Origin: JASLDZ01 sp038226305
Lineage (GTDB): Bacteria > Pseudomonadota > Alphaproteobacteria > Caulobacterales > Caulobacteraceae
Assembly (NCBI GenBank): GCA_038226305.1
Contig: JBBRQN010000023.1
Span: 1-34,018 of the forward strand
Length of the DNA stretch: 34,018 nucleotides
Direction: 5' to 3'
Part shown: positions 7,929 through 16,297 of the stretch, piece after piece
How positions within the stretch are numbered: position 1 is the stretch's first letter
Layout of the letters: each line of letters begins with the position of its first letter
Position numbers and translations under genes: made by a program
Notes under the pieces: generated by a model
What the model saw: only the letters and a program-made list of their open reading frames with translations
Told to the model about the DNA's origin: nothing
The model's database searches: none

Positions 7929-10739
7929 CTAATCCTTCGGCTGCAGAGCGAGGTCCACGCAGGCCTTCAGGGCGTCGATCCCGCCGCCATCGGCCTTCAG
8001 ATGGACGCGGAGCGCGCGGCGGCCCCGCTGCGCCAGGACGTCCATGTCGCCCCGGGCCTGTGCGATCTGCACCCTGCCGAAGTGCGCCTTGCGGCCGGGG
8101 ATCGCCACGTCGGGGCGCGGGTCACGGGTGACGATCAGGAACACCCCGCCCGCGGGGCCGCCCTTGTAGGTCTGGCCGGTGGAGTGGAGGAAACGCGGGC
8201 CGAAGCCCGCCACCGTCGCCGCCTGGGTCGCATCGCGAACCGGGGTTCGCATGGCCGAGATCGCCGCTTCGTTCTCTGCGTCGCGTTCAATGTAGGCGAG
8301 GAAGCCCGCGTAGCCGCCGGGGGCGATGGCGCCGAAGTGCTCCCTTAGGAGATCGTGCGGCTCGCCTCCATTTGCGGCGCCTTTGGGGGCGAAGAACAGG
8401 AAGTCCGCGGCCTCCAGGATCGGCGTCTCGTCTTCCAGCGAGCCCTTGGCCTCGTAGGCGTCCACCAGCTTGCGGGTGGCGATCTTGGCGTCTTCCACGT
8501 CGGGCTGATCGAACGGATCGATGCCGATCACAGCGCCGGCGACGGCGGTGGCGATCTCCCAGCGGAAGAACTCCTGCCCGATCAGTTCCGGTTTTCCGAC
8601 GTGGATCGTAACGAGCGGCTGGCCCGCGTCGGTCAGGGCCTTAAGACGCGCTTCGAGGTTCTCATCGTGGTCGCCTTCCATGTGCAGGTGCACGAACAGC
8701 CGGTCGTCGCCGTAAACCTCCGGCGCGCCGACCATCTCCAGATCGACGGGCACGATGCCCTTGCCCTCCTTGCCGGTGGATTCGGCGAGGAGCTGTTCGA
8801 GCCAGGCGCCGAAGGGGGCCAGCCGCTTCGAGTTCAGGATGGTGACCTTGTTGCGCCCGGCCACGGCCGCTTCGCCCAGGATCGCGCCCAGACGCACACC
8901 GGGGTTGGCCGTGGGCGGAGCGTCCGGCCCGCAGGAGAACACCATGGGCGCGGTCGCCGTGAAGAAGGCCGCCACGTCGAGGCCCATGACCGCCGCCGGA
9001 ACCATGCCGAACGCAGACAGCACAGAGTAGCGCCCGCCGATGGCCGGGTCGCCCGGAACGATGTGTGCGAAGCCGTCGGCCTTGGCCGCCTTCTCCAGGT
9101 TCGAGCCCGGATCGGTGACCGCGATGAATCGCGACCCGTCCTTTCCCGACAGCTCCCAGAAGTAGGCGCGCAGAAGCTCCGGCTCCATCGTGGAGCCCGA
9201 TTTGGAAGAGACGATGAAGAGGGTGTTCTTCGGGTCGATCGCCGCCGCCACCGTGGAAATCTGGCCGGGATCGGTGCTGTCGAGGACGTGCAGCTTCGGC
9301 CCGTCGGCCTTGTCGCCCAGGATCGCGGACAGCACCTCGGGGCCGAGGCTGGAACCGCCCATGCCCAGGAGAACGGCATTCGGGTAGCGCTTGGCCTCAG
9401 CGCGGATGCGGTCGAGCTGGGCGAAATCGACCTGCTCGCCCTTGCCCGCGGCCAGCCAGCCCAGCCACTTGCCCTCGTCCTTGCCGGTCCACAGCGAGGC
9501 GTCGCCTCGCCACAGGCGGCGGGACCAGGCCTCGGCGCGAGCCGTCTCCAGCCGCGCCTCGACCGCCTTGGCCAGGCCGTCGGGAAGGATCGCCTCCATC
9601 CCGTTCAGCCGGTCGCCCAGGAAGGTCGCGCGCTTGTTGGCGACCGCACCAAGAAGGGCGTCGGCGGCGTCGGCGAACAGCTTGACCCCGTCGGTGACGA
9701 GGCCCGTAGTCACGTCGCCGAGCTTCAGCCCCAGCCGGTCGGCCTCGGACAGCACGTGGCGGGCCTCATCGACGCCCTGCGTGAGGGTGGCGCCCGGCGT
9801 TCCATGGTCGCGGAAGGCGTCCAGCGTCTTGGGGGGCACGGTGTTCACCGTGTCTGGCCCGATCAGGCCGTCGATATACAGGGTGTCGGGGTAGGCGGTG
9901 TCCTTCACGCCCGTGGAAGCCCAGAGCAGACGCTGGGGCATGGCGCCCCTGGCGGCCAGAGCCTTCCAGCGGTCGCCCGCGATCATCTCCTGATACCAGG
10001 CGTAGGCCAGCTTGGCGTTGGCGATGGCGACCTTGCCGCGCACCGCCCTGAGCGCCCCGGCCTCGGCGTCGCCCGCCTCTACCCGCTCGTCGATGGCCTT
10101 GTCGATCTGCGCGTCGATGCGGCTGACGAAGAAGCTCGCGACGCTGGCGGTGCGATCCACCGCCTCGCCCTTGGCGACACGCGCCTCCAGGCCCGCGAGG
10201 TAGGCTTCGGCCACCGCCTTGTAGGCCTCTAACGAGAACAGGAGGGTGACGTTGATGTTCAGCCCGTCCTCGATCAGCTGGCGGATCGCGGGCGTGCCCT
10301 GGGCGGTGCCGGGCACCTTCACCATCAGGTTGGGCTCGGCCACGGCCTTCCACAGGCGGCGCGCTTCCTCGATGGTCGCCGTCGTGTCGTTGGCGAGGTA
10401 GGGCGAGACTTCCAGACTGACGTAGCCGTCCTTGCCGTTCAGCTGGTCGTAGACGGGGCGCAGGTCGGCGGCCGCCGCCTTGATGTCGGCGATGGCCTGG
10501 CTTTCGTAAGTGTCCTGAACGCTGGCGTCGGCCCGGCCCAGGAAGGCGTGGAAGCCCTCGTCGTAAGCCTCGCCATGCCCCATCGCCTTCTCGAAGATCG
10601 ACGGGTTGGAGGTGACGCCGGTCACCCCGTCCTCTTCGATCAGCTTGCGCAGGCCGCCGTCCTTCAGGAAGACGCGATCCACGAAGTCGAGCCAGATGGC
10701 CTGGCCGTGCGCTTCCAGGGCCTTGAGGCGGTTGGTCAT
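7929..10739 (-). CDS. Bifunctional transaldolase / glucose-6-phosphate isomerase fusion
   Basis: This 936-residue protein joins two enzymes in one chain. Residues 1 to about 370 are transaldolase: GVTSNPSIFEKA at 41-52, then LMVKVPGT with the Schiff-base Lys at 141, LLWASTGVKD and YIDGLIGPDTVNT. From about residue 390 onward it is phosphoglucose isomerase: LLGMGGSSLGPEV, STDPGQIS, SSKSGSTMEP, TDPGS and IGGRYSVLS. It would convert sedoheptulose 7-phosphate plus glyceraldehyde 3-phosphate to erythrose 4-phosphate plus fructose 6-phosphate, and then fructose 6-phosphate to glucose 6-phosphate. Such Tal-Pgi fusions are known from acetic acid bacteria and others. The frame is open far upstream, but the ATG at 10737-10739 overlaps the tkt stop as ATGA and begins the recognisable domain. 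No separate pgi or tal is in the window. Confidence 0.96.
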   Translation of the reverse strand: MTNRLKALEAHGQAIWLDFVDRVFLKDGGLRKLIEEDGVTGVTSNPSIFEKAMGHGEAYDEGFHAFLGRADASVQDTYESQAIADIKAAAADLRPVYDQLNGKDGYVSLEVSPYLANDTTATIEEARRLWKAVAEPNLMVKVPGTAQGTPAIRQLIEDGLNINVTLLFSLEAYKAVAEAYLAGLEARVAKGEAVDRTASVASFFVSRIDAQIDKAIDERVEAGDAEAGALRAVRGKVAIANAKLAYAWYQEMIAGDRWKALAARGAMPQRLLWASTGVKDTAYPDTLYIDGLIGPDTVNTVPPKTLDAFRDHGTPGATLTQGVDEARHVLSEADRLGLKLGDVTTGLVTDGVKLFADAADALLGAVANKRATFLGDRLNGMEAILPDGLAKAVEARLETARAEAWSRRLWRGDASLWTGKDEGKWLGWLAAGKGEQVDFAQLDRIRAEAKRYPNAVLLGMGGSSLGPEVLSAILGDKADGPKLHVLDSTDPGQISTVAAAIDPKNTLFIVSSKSGSTMEPELLRAYFWELSGKDGSRFIAVTDPGSNLEKAAKADGFAHIVPGDPAIGGRYSVLSAFGMVPAAVMGLDVAAFFTATAPMVFSCGPDAPPTANPGVRLGAILGEAAVAGRNKVTILNSKRLAPFGAWLEQLLAESTGKEGKGIVPVDLEMVGAPEVYGDDRLFVHLHMEGDHDENLEARLKALTDAGQPLVTIHVGKPELIGQEFFRWEIATAVAGAVIGIDPFDQPDVEDAKIATRKLVDAYEAKGSLEDETPILEAADFLFFAPKGAANGGEPHDLLREHFGAIAPGGYAGFLAYIERDAENEAAISAMRTPVRDATQAATVAGFGPRFLHSTGQTYKGGPAGGVFLIVTRDPRPDVAIPGRKAHFGRVQIAQARGDMDVLAQRGRRALRVHLKADGGGIDALKACVDLALQPKD

Positions 10740-12823
10740 GCGTTCTTCTCGATCAGCGCGCGGGCTGTCTTGCAGATGTTGTCGACCGTGAAGCCGTACT
10801 TCTCCTGCAGCTTCGCCAGGGGGGCGGAGGCGCCGAAGGTGGACATGGTGATCGTGGCCCCCTTGGGTCCGACGTAGCGATCCCACCCGATGGGCCCGCC
10901 CTGCTCGACGGCGAGCCGCGTCATGACGCCGGGGGGCAGCACAAAGTCGCGATATGCCTCGTCCTGCTTCTCGAACAGGAACCAGCTGGGCAGCGACACC
11001 ACGCGGGAGCGCACGCCCTCTGCGGTCAGCGTCTCGTGGGCGGCGACGACCATCGGCACTTCGCTGCCCGTGCCGATCAGGATGATCTGCGGCTCGCCCT
11101 CGCAGTCGCCCAGCACGTAGCCGCCGCGCTGAAGCCCCTCGGCGGAGGCGTATTTCGTGCGATCCAACGTCGGGATGGCTTGGCGGGAGAAGATCAAAGC
11201 CGTGGGCTCGTGGGTATGGCTCACCGCCATCTTCCAGGCTTCGGCCGCCTCGTTGGCATCGCCGGGGCGGATGGTGTCGAGGCCAGGGATGGCCCGCAGG
11301 CTGGCGAGGTGTTCGATGGGCTGGTGGGTCGGCCCGTCCTCGCCCACGCCGATGGAGTCGTGGGTGAACACGAAGATCGTTGGCAGCTCCATGATCGCCG
11401 CCAGGCGGATCGGCGGGCGCATGTAGTCGGAGAACACCAGGAACGTGCCGGTGTAAGAGCGCAGGTAGGAGAGCGCCATGCCGTTGGCGATGGAGCCCAT
11501 GGCGTGCTCGCGCACCCCGAAGTGCATGTTGCGACCGGCGTAGCTCCCCGGCTCGAAAGCTCCGGCACCGGGGAAGGTGAGGAGCGTCTTGGTGGAGGGC
11601 GCGAGATCGGCGGCGCCTCCGATCAGCAGCGGCACATGCGGGGCGATGGCGTTCAGCACCTTGCCGCCCGCCTCGCGCGAGGCGACGCCCTTGGGATCGG
11701 CGGGGAAGGTCGGGATGTCGGCATCCCACCCGGCCACGGCCTTGCCCTGGCGCAGGCCGTCGAGTTCCTTGGCGAGGTCGGGGAACTGCTTCGCGTAGTC
11801 GGCGAGCATCGCTTCCCAGTCGGCGCGCAGCTTTCCGCCGCGCTCGCGCATGGGGTCGCCCAGGGAGGCGGCGGCGCCGTCGGGCACCAGGAACTGAGCG
11901 TCTTCCGGCCAGCCGTAGGCTTTCTTGGTGGCGCGGATCACGTCCTCGCCCATGGCATCGCTGTGGGCCTTCTGGGTGCCCTGGATCGAGCTGCCGTAGC
12001 CGATGATCGAGTGCAGGACGATGAAGGTCGGCTTGTCGGTGGTGGCCTTGAAGGTGTCGATCGCTGACGAGAACGCCGCTGTGTCGTTGGCGTCGTTCAG
12101 GTGGATCACGTTCCAGCCGTAGCTCTCGAAGCGCTTGCCCACGTCCTCGGTGAAGGCGAGGTCGGTGCCGCCTTCGATGGTGATTTGGTTCGAGTCGTAG
12201 ACCCAGCACAGGTTCGACAGGGCCAGGTGCCCCGCGACCGAAGCCGCCTCCTGGCTGACCCCCTCCATCATGTCGCCGTCGCCGGCGAAGACGTAGACGT
12301 CGTGGTCGAAGAGCGGGAAGCCCGGCTTGTTGAAGTGCTCGGCCAGCGCCCGCTCGGCGACGGCCATGCCGACGGAGTTGCCGCAGCCCTGGCCCAGGGG
12401 GCCGGTCGTGGTCTCCACGCCCGTGGTCATGCGGTATTCGGGGTGGCCGGGCGTCTTGGAGTCCAGCTGTCGGAACGCCTTCAGATCGTCCAGGCTCAGC
12501 GCCGGGTGGCCGGTCTTCTTCCCGCCGGCGTCGATCTCCTTGATCCCCGCGAGGTGGATCAGGCCGTAGAGCAGCATGGAGGCGTGGCCGACCGACAGCA
12601 CGAAACGATCGCGGTTCGGCCAGTCCGGCGTGTCCGGGTCGTAGCGCAGGTGGTCGCGCCACAAGGTGTAGCCGACCGGTGCCAGGGCCATCGGCGTGCC
12701 GGGGTGGCCCGAGTTCGCCTTCTGTACCGCATCCATCGTGAGGGTGCGGATGGTGTCGATGGCCAGACGCTCGATCGAGCCGTCTTCACGCACACCGGGC
12801 GCAGTCGCCGGTTGGTCAGTCAT
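10736..12823 (-). CDS. tkt: Transketolase
   Basis: Transketolase moves two-carbon units between xylulose 5-phosphate and aldose phosphates using thiamine diphosphate. The 695-residue protein shows NSGHPGTPMALAP at 37-49, LSVGHASMLLYGLIHL at 76-91, the thiamine-diphosphate motif GDGDMMEGVSQEA at 181-193 ending in SNQITIEG, and the C-terminal half blocks GVREHAMGSIANG and THDSIGVGEDGPTHQP. Length is normal. I chose the ATG at 12821-12823 because AAGGA lies five bases upstream; 24 further in-frame codons upstream look like leader. It overlaps tal-pgi by four bases and lies 88 bases after the GH130 gene on the same strand, so it may be the second gene of the operon. Confidence 0.96.
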   Translation of the reverse strand: MTDQPATAPGVREDGSIERLAIDTIRTLTMDAVQKANSGHPGTPMALAPVGYTLWRDHLRYDPDTPDWPNRDRFVLSVGHASMLLYGLIHLAGIKEIDAGGKKTGHPALSLDDLKAFRQLDSKTPGHPEYRMTTGVETTTGPLGQGCGNSVGMAVAERALAEHFNKPGFPLFDHDVYVFAGDGDMMEGVSQEAASVAGHLALSNLCWVYDSNQITIEGGTDLAFTEDVGKRFESYGWNVIHLNDANDTAAFSSAIDTFKATTDKPTFIVLHSIIGYGSSIQGTQKAHSDAMGEDVIRATKKAYGWPEDAQFLVPDGAAASLGDPMRERGGKLRADWEAMLADYAKQFPDLAKELDGLRQGKAVAGWDADIPTFPADPKGVASREAGGKVLNAIAPHVPLLIGGAADLAPSTKTLLTFPGAGAFEPGSYAGRNMHFGVREHAMGSIANGMALSYLRSYTGTFLVFSDYMRPPIRLAAIMELPTIFVFTHDSIGVGEDGPTHQPIEHLASLRAIPGLDTIRPGDANEAAEAWKMAVSHTHEPTALIFSRQAIPTLDRTKYASAEGLQRGGYVLGDCEGEPQIILIGTGSEVPMVVAAHETLTAEGVRSRVVSLPSWFLFEKQDEAYRDFVLPPGVMTRLAVEQGGPIGWDRYVGPKGATITMSTFGASAPLAKLQEKYGFTVDNICKTARALIEKNA

Positions 12824-12911
12824 GGGTGTCCTTCCAGGATGGCGGTCTAACGGCGGCGGGCCGGGTTGGATGCGGCCCGGGAGCGTTCGCAGCACGAAAT
12901 TCGAAAAAGCG

Positions 12912-14201
12912 TCAGGTCATCGCCGCGACGAGGGCGTCCAGCTCGACCGTGGCGAAGGCGGAATAGTTGTCCGCGACGCCATAGGGAAGCAGCAGGCTGC
13001 GGCCGCGAACAATGCCGCCGCAGCTGTAGACCACGTTGGGCACGTAGCCATCGCGCGACAGACCTTCTGGGGCCAGCAGCGGGTGCTGCAACCGGCCCAG
13101 AACCTTCGAGGGGTCGGCCTTGTCCAGAAGGGCGGCCCCCACGCAATAGTTGCGCACCGATCCGACGCCGTGGGTGAGCACGAGCCACCCCTCGTCGATC
13201 TCGATGGGCGAGCCGCAGTTGCCGATCTGGATAAACTCCCACGGGGCCGCAGGACCCATGAGCTTCTTCGCCCCGTCCCAAGCATAGAAGTCGTCCGACG
13301 ACATCAGCCACAGGTTCTCGTTGTCCTGCCGGCCCAGCATGAAATAGCGGCCGTCGATCTTGCGGGGGAACAGGGCCATGCCCTTGGCGCGGGCGTAGGG
13401 GCCCTCCACGCCGCGCATCTCGATCTCCCGGAAGTCGGGCGTGCGCATCAGCACCTCGCGCAGATAGTCGCCGCTGAAGGCCGTGAAGGTGCCGCGGTAG
13501 TCGACGGTGCCGTCGTCCTCGGTGAACTCCACCAGCCGCACGTCCTCGATGCCGCGGCCCTGGCTGGGCAGGAAGGGGAAGATCACCGTTTCGGAGATTG
13601 AGCGGGCGCCGCCGCAGTGCAGCCGCATGCGCCGCTCGCCGTTGGCCATGTCCTCGCTTTCGATCACCGGTCCCACCGCCTGGGGGCTGGGCGCATCGAT
13701 TGAGACAGATCCGTCCGCCGCCCACACGCCCGTGCGGAAGGTCACTGACGAGACGTGCCCCTCGCCGATGCCGCGCAGGGAGACGAGAAGGCGCGTATCG
13801 CCTTCCGCCAGCCCCGACTGATCCGGGTGGCGCACTGCGCTCGGGTTGAACAGGGCGGCGGATTCGAACGAGAACTCCTCGCTGAAATAGGCGCCGATCA
13901 GGAGCGCCTGATCCGGCGTGGCGCTGGCCTTGTCGAGCGTCAGCCCCTCCAGAGTGTCGAAGCGGCGCTGCAGAGTGGCCCGCACGTTCAGGTGCCGCTC
14001 GTCCAGCGACTGGCTGATCGCCGTCACCTCCTCCGCCAGATCCGCGGGCGAGAGGCCCAGGATGCGATCCACGATCCGCTGGGCGCGCGAGTGCCCCGCC
14101 GTCGCGTATTCCGACGGATCCTCCACCTGGAAGGGGCGGATGACGGTGCGGCCGGCGTCCGGCTTGAGCACCAGCGGGAGTATCTTGGCGAGATCGGCCA
14201 T
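12912..14201 (-). CDS. Glycoside hydrolase/phosphorylase family 130-like protein
   Basis: The C-terminal two thirds looks like a five-bladed beta-propeller of the GH130 type: segments such as ARAKGMALFPRKIDGRYFML, DNENLWLMSSDD, WEFIQIGNCGSPIEIDEGWLVLTHG, NYCVGAALLDKADPSKVLGR and YVPNVVYSCGG are typical. About 100 mostly helical residues precede it (RTVIRPFQVED, then RAQRIVDRILGLSP), as in a group of long GH130 proteins. Some GH130 members phosphorolyse beta-mannosides to mannose 1-phosphate and others hydrolyse mannosides; the phosphate-binding residues could not be assigned here. There is no signal peptide, so it is probably cytoplasmic. The ATG at 14199-14201 is used; an AAGGAG lies 14 bases upstream. 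A GTG at 14226-14228 is an alternative start with no ribosome site. Downstream on the same strand is tkt, 88 bases away. Confidence 0.8.
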   Translation of the reverse strand: MADLAKILPLVLKPDAGRTVIRPFQVEDPSEYATAGHSRAQRIVDRILGLSPADLAEEVTAISQSLDERHLNVRATLQRRFDTLEGLTLDKASATPDQALLIGAYFSEEFSFESAALFNPSAVRHPDQSGLAEGDTRLLVSLRGIGEGHVSSVTFRTGVWAADGSVSIDAPSPQAVGPVIESEDMANGERRMRLHCGGARSISETVIFPFLPSQGRGIEDVRLVEFTEDDGTVDYRGTFTAFSGDYLREVLMRTPDFREIEMRGVEGPYARAKGMALFPRKIDGRYFMLGRQDNENLWLMSSDDFYAWDGAKKLMGPAAPWEFIQIGNCGSPIEIDEGWLVLTHGVGSVRNYCVGAALLDKADPSKVLGRLQHPLLAPEGLSRDGYVPNVVYSCGGIVRGRSLLLPYGVADNYSAFATVELDALVAAMT

Positions 14202-14310
14202 GCGGTCGTCGTTCGCTCCTTCGGTCACGTCCGCGCCGGTGTCGCGGGCGGGCCGGTGCGGCCTAGAGGGTTTGGCGCTCGCGATCCATGCCTCTCAGCC
14301 CCTCTGCGCC

Positions 14311-14347
14311 TTGCTCGTGGGGCACGGCCCCCCTAGGTTCAAAAAAA
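14311..14347 (+). promoter_or_regulatory. Promoter for the PQQ dehydrogenase, placed for a leaderless mRNA
   Basis: A -35 like TTGCTC (14311-14316) and a -10 like TAGGTT (14334-14339) are 17 bases apart. The ATG at 14348 starts eight bases after the -10, where transcription is expected to begin. The 10-mer CCCTAGGTTC is identical to that ahead of def. Eight A residues (14341-14348) fill the initiation zone. Confidence 0.5.
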
Positions 14348-16297
14348 ATGAGCTCGGGGATGGAAATGACGGTTCGACGCGGGCTGGGTGCGATCGCCTT
14401 CGGAATGCTCGCGCTTGGGCTCGCCGCACCGGCGACGGCCTTTGCGCAGGAGGGCTCGAAGGCCATCTCCATGCCCGACGCCGGGGGCGTGGGCGCCGCC
14501 CTCTACCAGACGAAATGCGCGGTCTGCCACGACCACCCGGCCGAGACGCGGGCCCCCTCGCGCGAGAACCTCGCGGCCATGACGCCGGACAAGATCCACA
14601 TGGCGCTGACCACCGGCATCATGAAGGTGCAGGGGCAGGGGCTGGCCGACGACCAGCGCGCGCAGCTGATCGGCTACCTCACCACCAAGTCGGCGGTTAA
14701 GGTCGACTGGGCGAAGGCGATGATGTGCCCGGCCGACCGCCGCACTGTGAGCCTGAAGGGCGACGCGCCGATCGTGGGCTTCGGCTTCGATCGCGACAAC
14801 ACCCGCAGCCTCACGGCCCGCCAGTCCGGCCTGACCAAGGCGCAGCTGTCGAACATGGAGGTCGCCTGGACGATCGCCGTGCCGGGCAGCACGGCCATGC
14901 GCGCCCAGCCCGCCGTGGTGGGCAAGACCGTGTTCATGCCCGTGTCGGACGAGCGCGCCGTCTACGCCTTCGACGTGTCGCAGCCTTCCAAGCCCTGCAT
15001 CCAGTGGGCGTTCAAGGCTCCGGGCTCCAGCCCCCTGCGCACCAGCCCCGCCTATGGCGTTCTGGCCGACGGCCGGGCCGTTCTGGCCATCGCCGGGCAG
15101 GACACCGTGGTCCACCTGATCGATGCGAAGACCGGCGTCGGAATCTGGTCGAAGAAGGTCGGCTCCTACGCCTATTCCATGACCACGGGCGTGCCCACGG
15201 TCCTGAAGGATCGGGTGGTGGTGCCGGTCTCGCAGTTCGAGATCACCGTCGCCGGAGCCAACGCCCAGCAGTGCTGCACCAACCACGGCTACGTCCTGTC
15301 GCTGAACCCGAAGGACGGGTCGCAGATGTGGCGCTACGACACGATGGAGGATGCCAAGCCGATCAAGGATCGCGGCGACGGCAAGATGCTCTATGGCCCC
15401 TCCGGCGCCCCGATCTGGAACTCGCCCGCCGTGGATGAGAAGCGCCGCCTGATCTACTTCGGCACCGGCGAAAGCAACTCCGAGCCGGTGAGCAAGAACA
15501 CCGACGCCATCATCGCCATCGGCCTGGACGACGGGCTCGAGAAGTGGAGCCTGCAGGCCACCGGGCGCGACATCTACGTGATCGGCTGCGGCCCAAACCC
15601 CAAGCCCACACAGCTGAACTGCGCGAAGAACACCGTCTTCCGCGACGTGGACTTCGGGGCCTCCATGATCCTGGCGCACCTGCGGCCGGGAGTGGATGCA
15701 GTGTTCGGCGGGCAGAAGTCCGGCACGGTCTGGGCGCTCGAGCCTTCGACGGGCAAGCTGTTGTGGCGCAACGGTCTGGGCACCGGCGGTGCGCTTGGCG
15801 GCGTGCACTGGGGCCTCGCCTATGCCGACAACACGGTGTTCGCCCCCATCAGCTACACGGGCAAGAGCCTGCCGGGCGAGGCGGTCGATCCGGCCCGCAT
15901 CAAGTCCGGCCTCTATGCGCTGGATGCCTCGACAGGGGCGGTGAAGTGGATGTTCGCCAGCGAGGCGGACTGCGCGGGTGACCGCATCAAGCGGATGCCT
16001 TCCTGTGCCCGCCTCAACGGCCTGTCGGCCGCCCCTGCGGTGATCGACGGCGCAGTGGTGACCGGCGCGCTCGACGGCTGGCTCTATGTGCTCGACGCGA
16101 AGGACGGCAAGCCCCTGTGGAAGTTCGATACCGCCGTCTCCTTCAAGGGAATCAACGGCGTCGAGGGGGCCGGCGGTTCGATCGACGCGGTGTCGATCTC
16201 TGCTGCCAACGGGCTCCTGTTCGTCAACTCGGGCTACGGCATGTTCGGTGGCAAGGCCGGAAACATGCTGATCGCGTTCAAGCCCAAGCGCGGCTAG
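14348..16297 (+). CDS. Secreted cytochrome c / PQQ-propeller dehydrogenase (polyvinyl alcohol dehydrogenase-like)
   Basis: The 649-residue protein begins with a signal peptide ending near AFAQ at 31-34. A small cytochrome c domain follows, with CAVCH at 57-61 and a likely Met ligand near 92. From about residue 130 a propeller with repeated blades follows (AVYAFDV, VHLIDAKTG, LSLNPKDG, VWALEPSTGKLLW, LYALDASTG, LYVLDAKDGKPLW). Adjacent cysteines at 309-310 match the vicinal disulfide that contacts PQQ in quinoprotein alcohol dehydrogenases. Heme before propeller is the order of polyvinyl alcohol dehydrogenases, opposite to type II quinohemoprotein alcohol dehydrogenases. Periplasmic oxidation of an alcohol or polyol is the likely role; the substrate is unknown. 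ATG 14348 fits the promoter position; ATGs at 14360 and 14366 are alternatives, the last with GGGGA five bases upstream. Its stop shares a CTAG with the btuD stop. Confidence 0.85.
   Translation: MSSGMEMTVRRGLGAIAFGMLALGLAAPATAFAQEGSKAISMPDAGGVGAALYQTKCAVCHDHPAETRAPSRENLAAMTPDKIHMALTTGIMKVQGQGLADDQRAQLIGYLTTKSAVKVDWAKAMMCPADRRTVSLKGDAPIVGFGFDRDNTRSLTARQSGLTKAQLSNMEVAWTIAVPGSTAMRAQPAVVGKTVFMPVSDERAVYAFDVSQPSKPCIQWAFKAPGSSPLRTSPAYGVLADGRAVLAIAGQDTVVHLIDAKTGVGIWSKKVGSYAYSMTTGVPTVLKDRVVVPVSQFEITVAGANAQQCCTNHGYVLSLNPKDGSQMWRYDTMEDAKPIKDRGDGKMLYGPSGAPIWNSPAVDEKRRLIYFGTGESNSEPVSKNTDAIIAIGLDDGLEKWSLQATGRDIYVIGCGPNPKPTQLNCAKNTVFRDVDFGASMILAHLRPGVDAVFGGQKSGTVWALEPSTGKLLWRNGLGTGGALGGVHWGLAYADNTVFAPISYTGKSLPGEAVDPARIKSGLYALDASTGAVKWMFASEADCAGDRIKRMPSCARLNGLSAAPAVIDGAVVTGALDGWLYVLDAKDGKPLWKFDTAVSFKGINGVEGAGGSIDAVSISAANGLLFVNSGYGMFGGKAGNMLIAFKPKRG

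Noticed and set aside
7929..12662. Single 1577-codon minus-strand frame suggesting a giant fusion upstream of transaldolase
   Set aside because: The N-terminal ~640 codons are tkt read in the wrong frame. The true tal-pgi begins at 10739 in an ATGA overlap with tkt.
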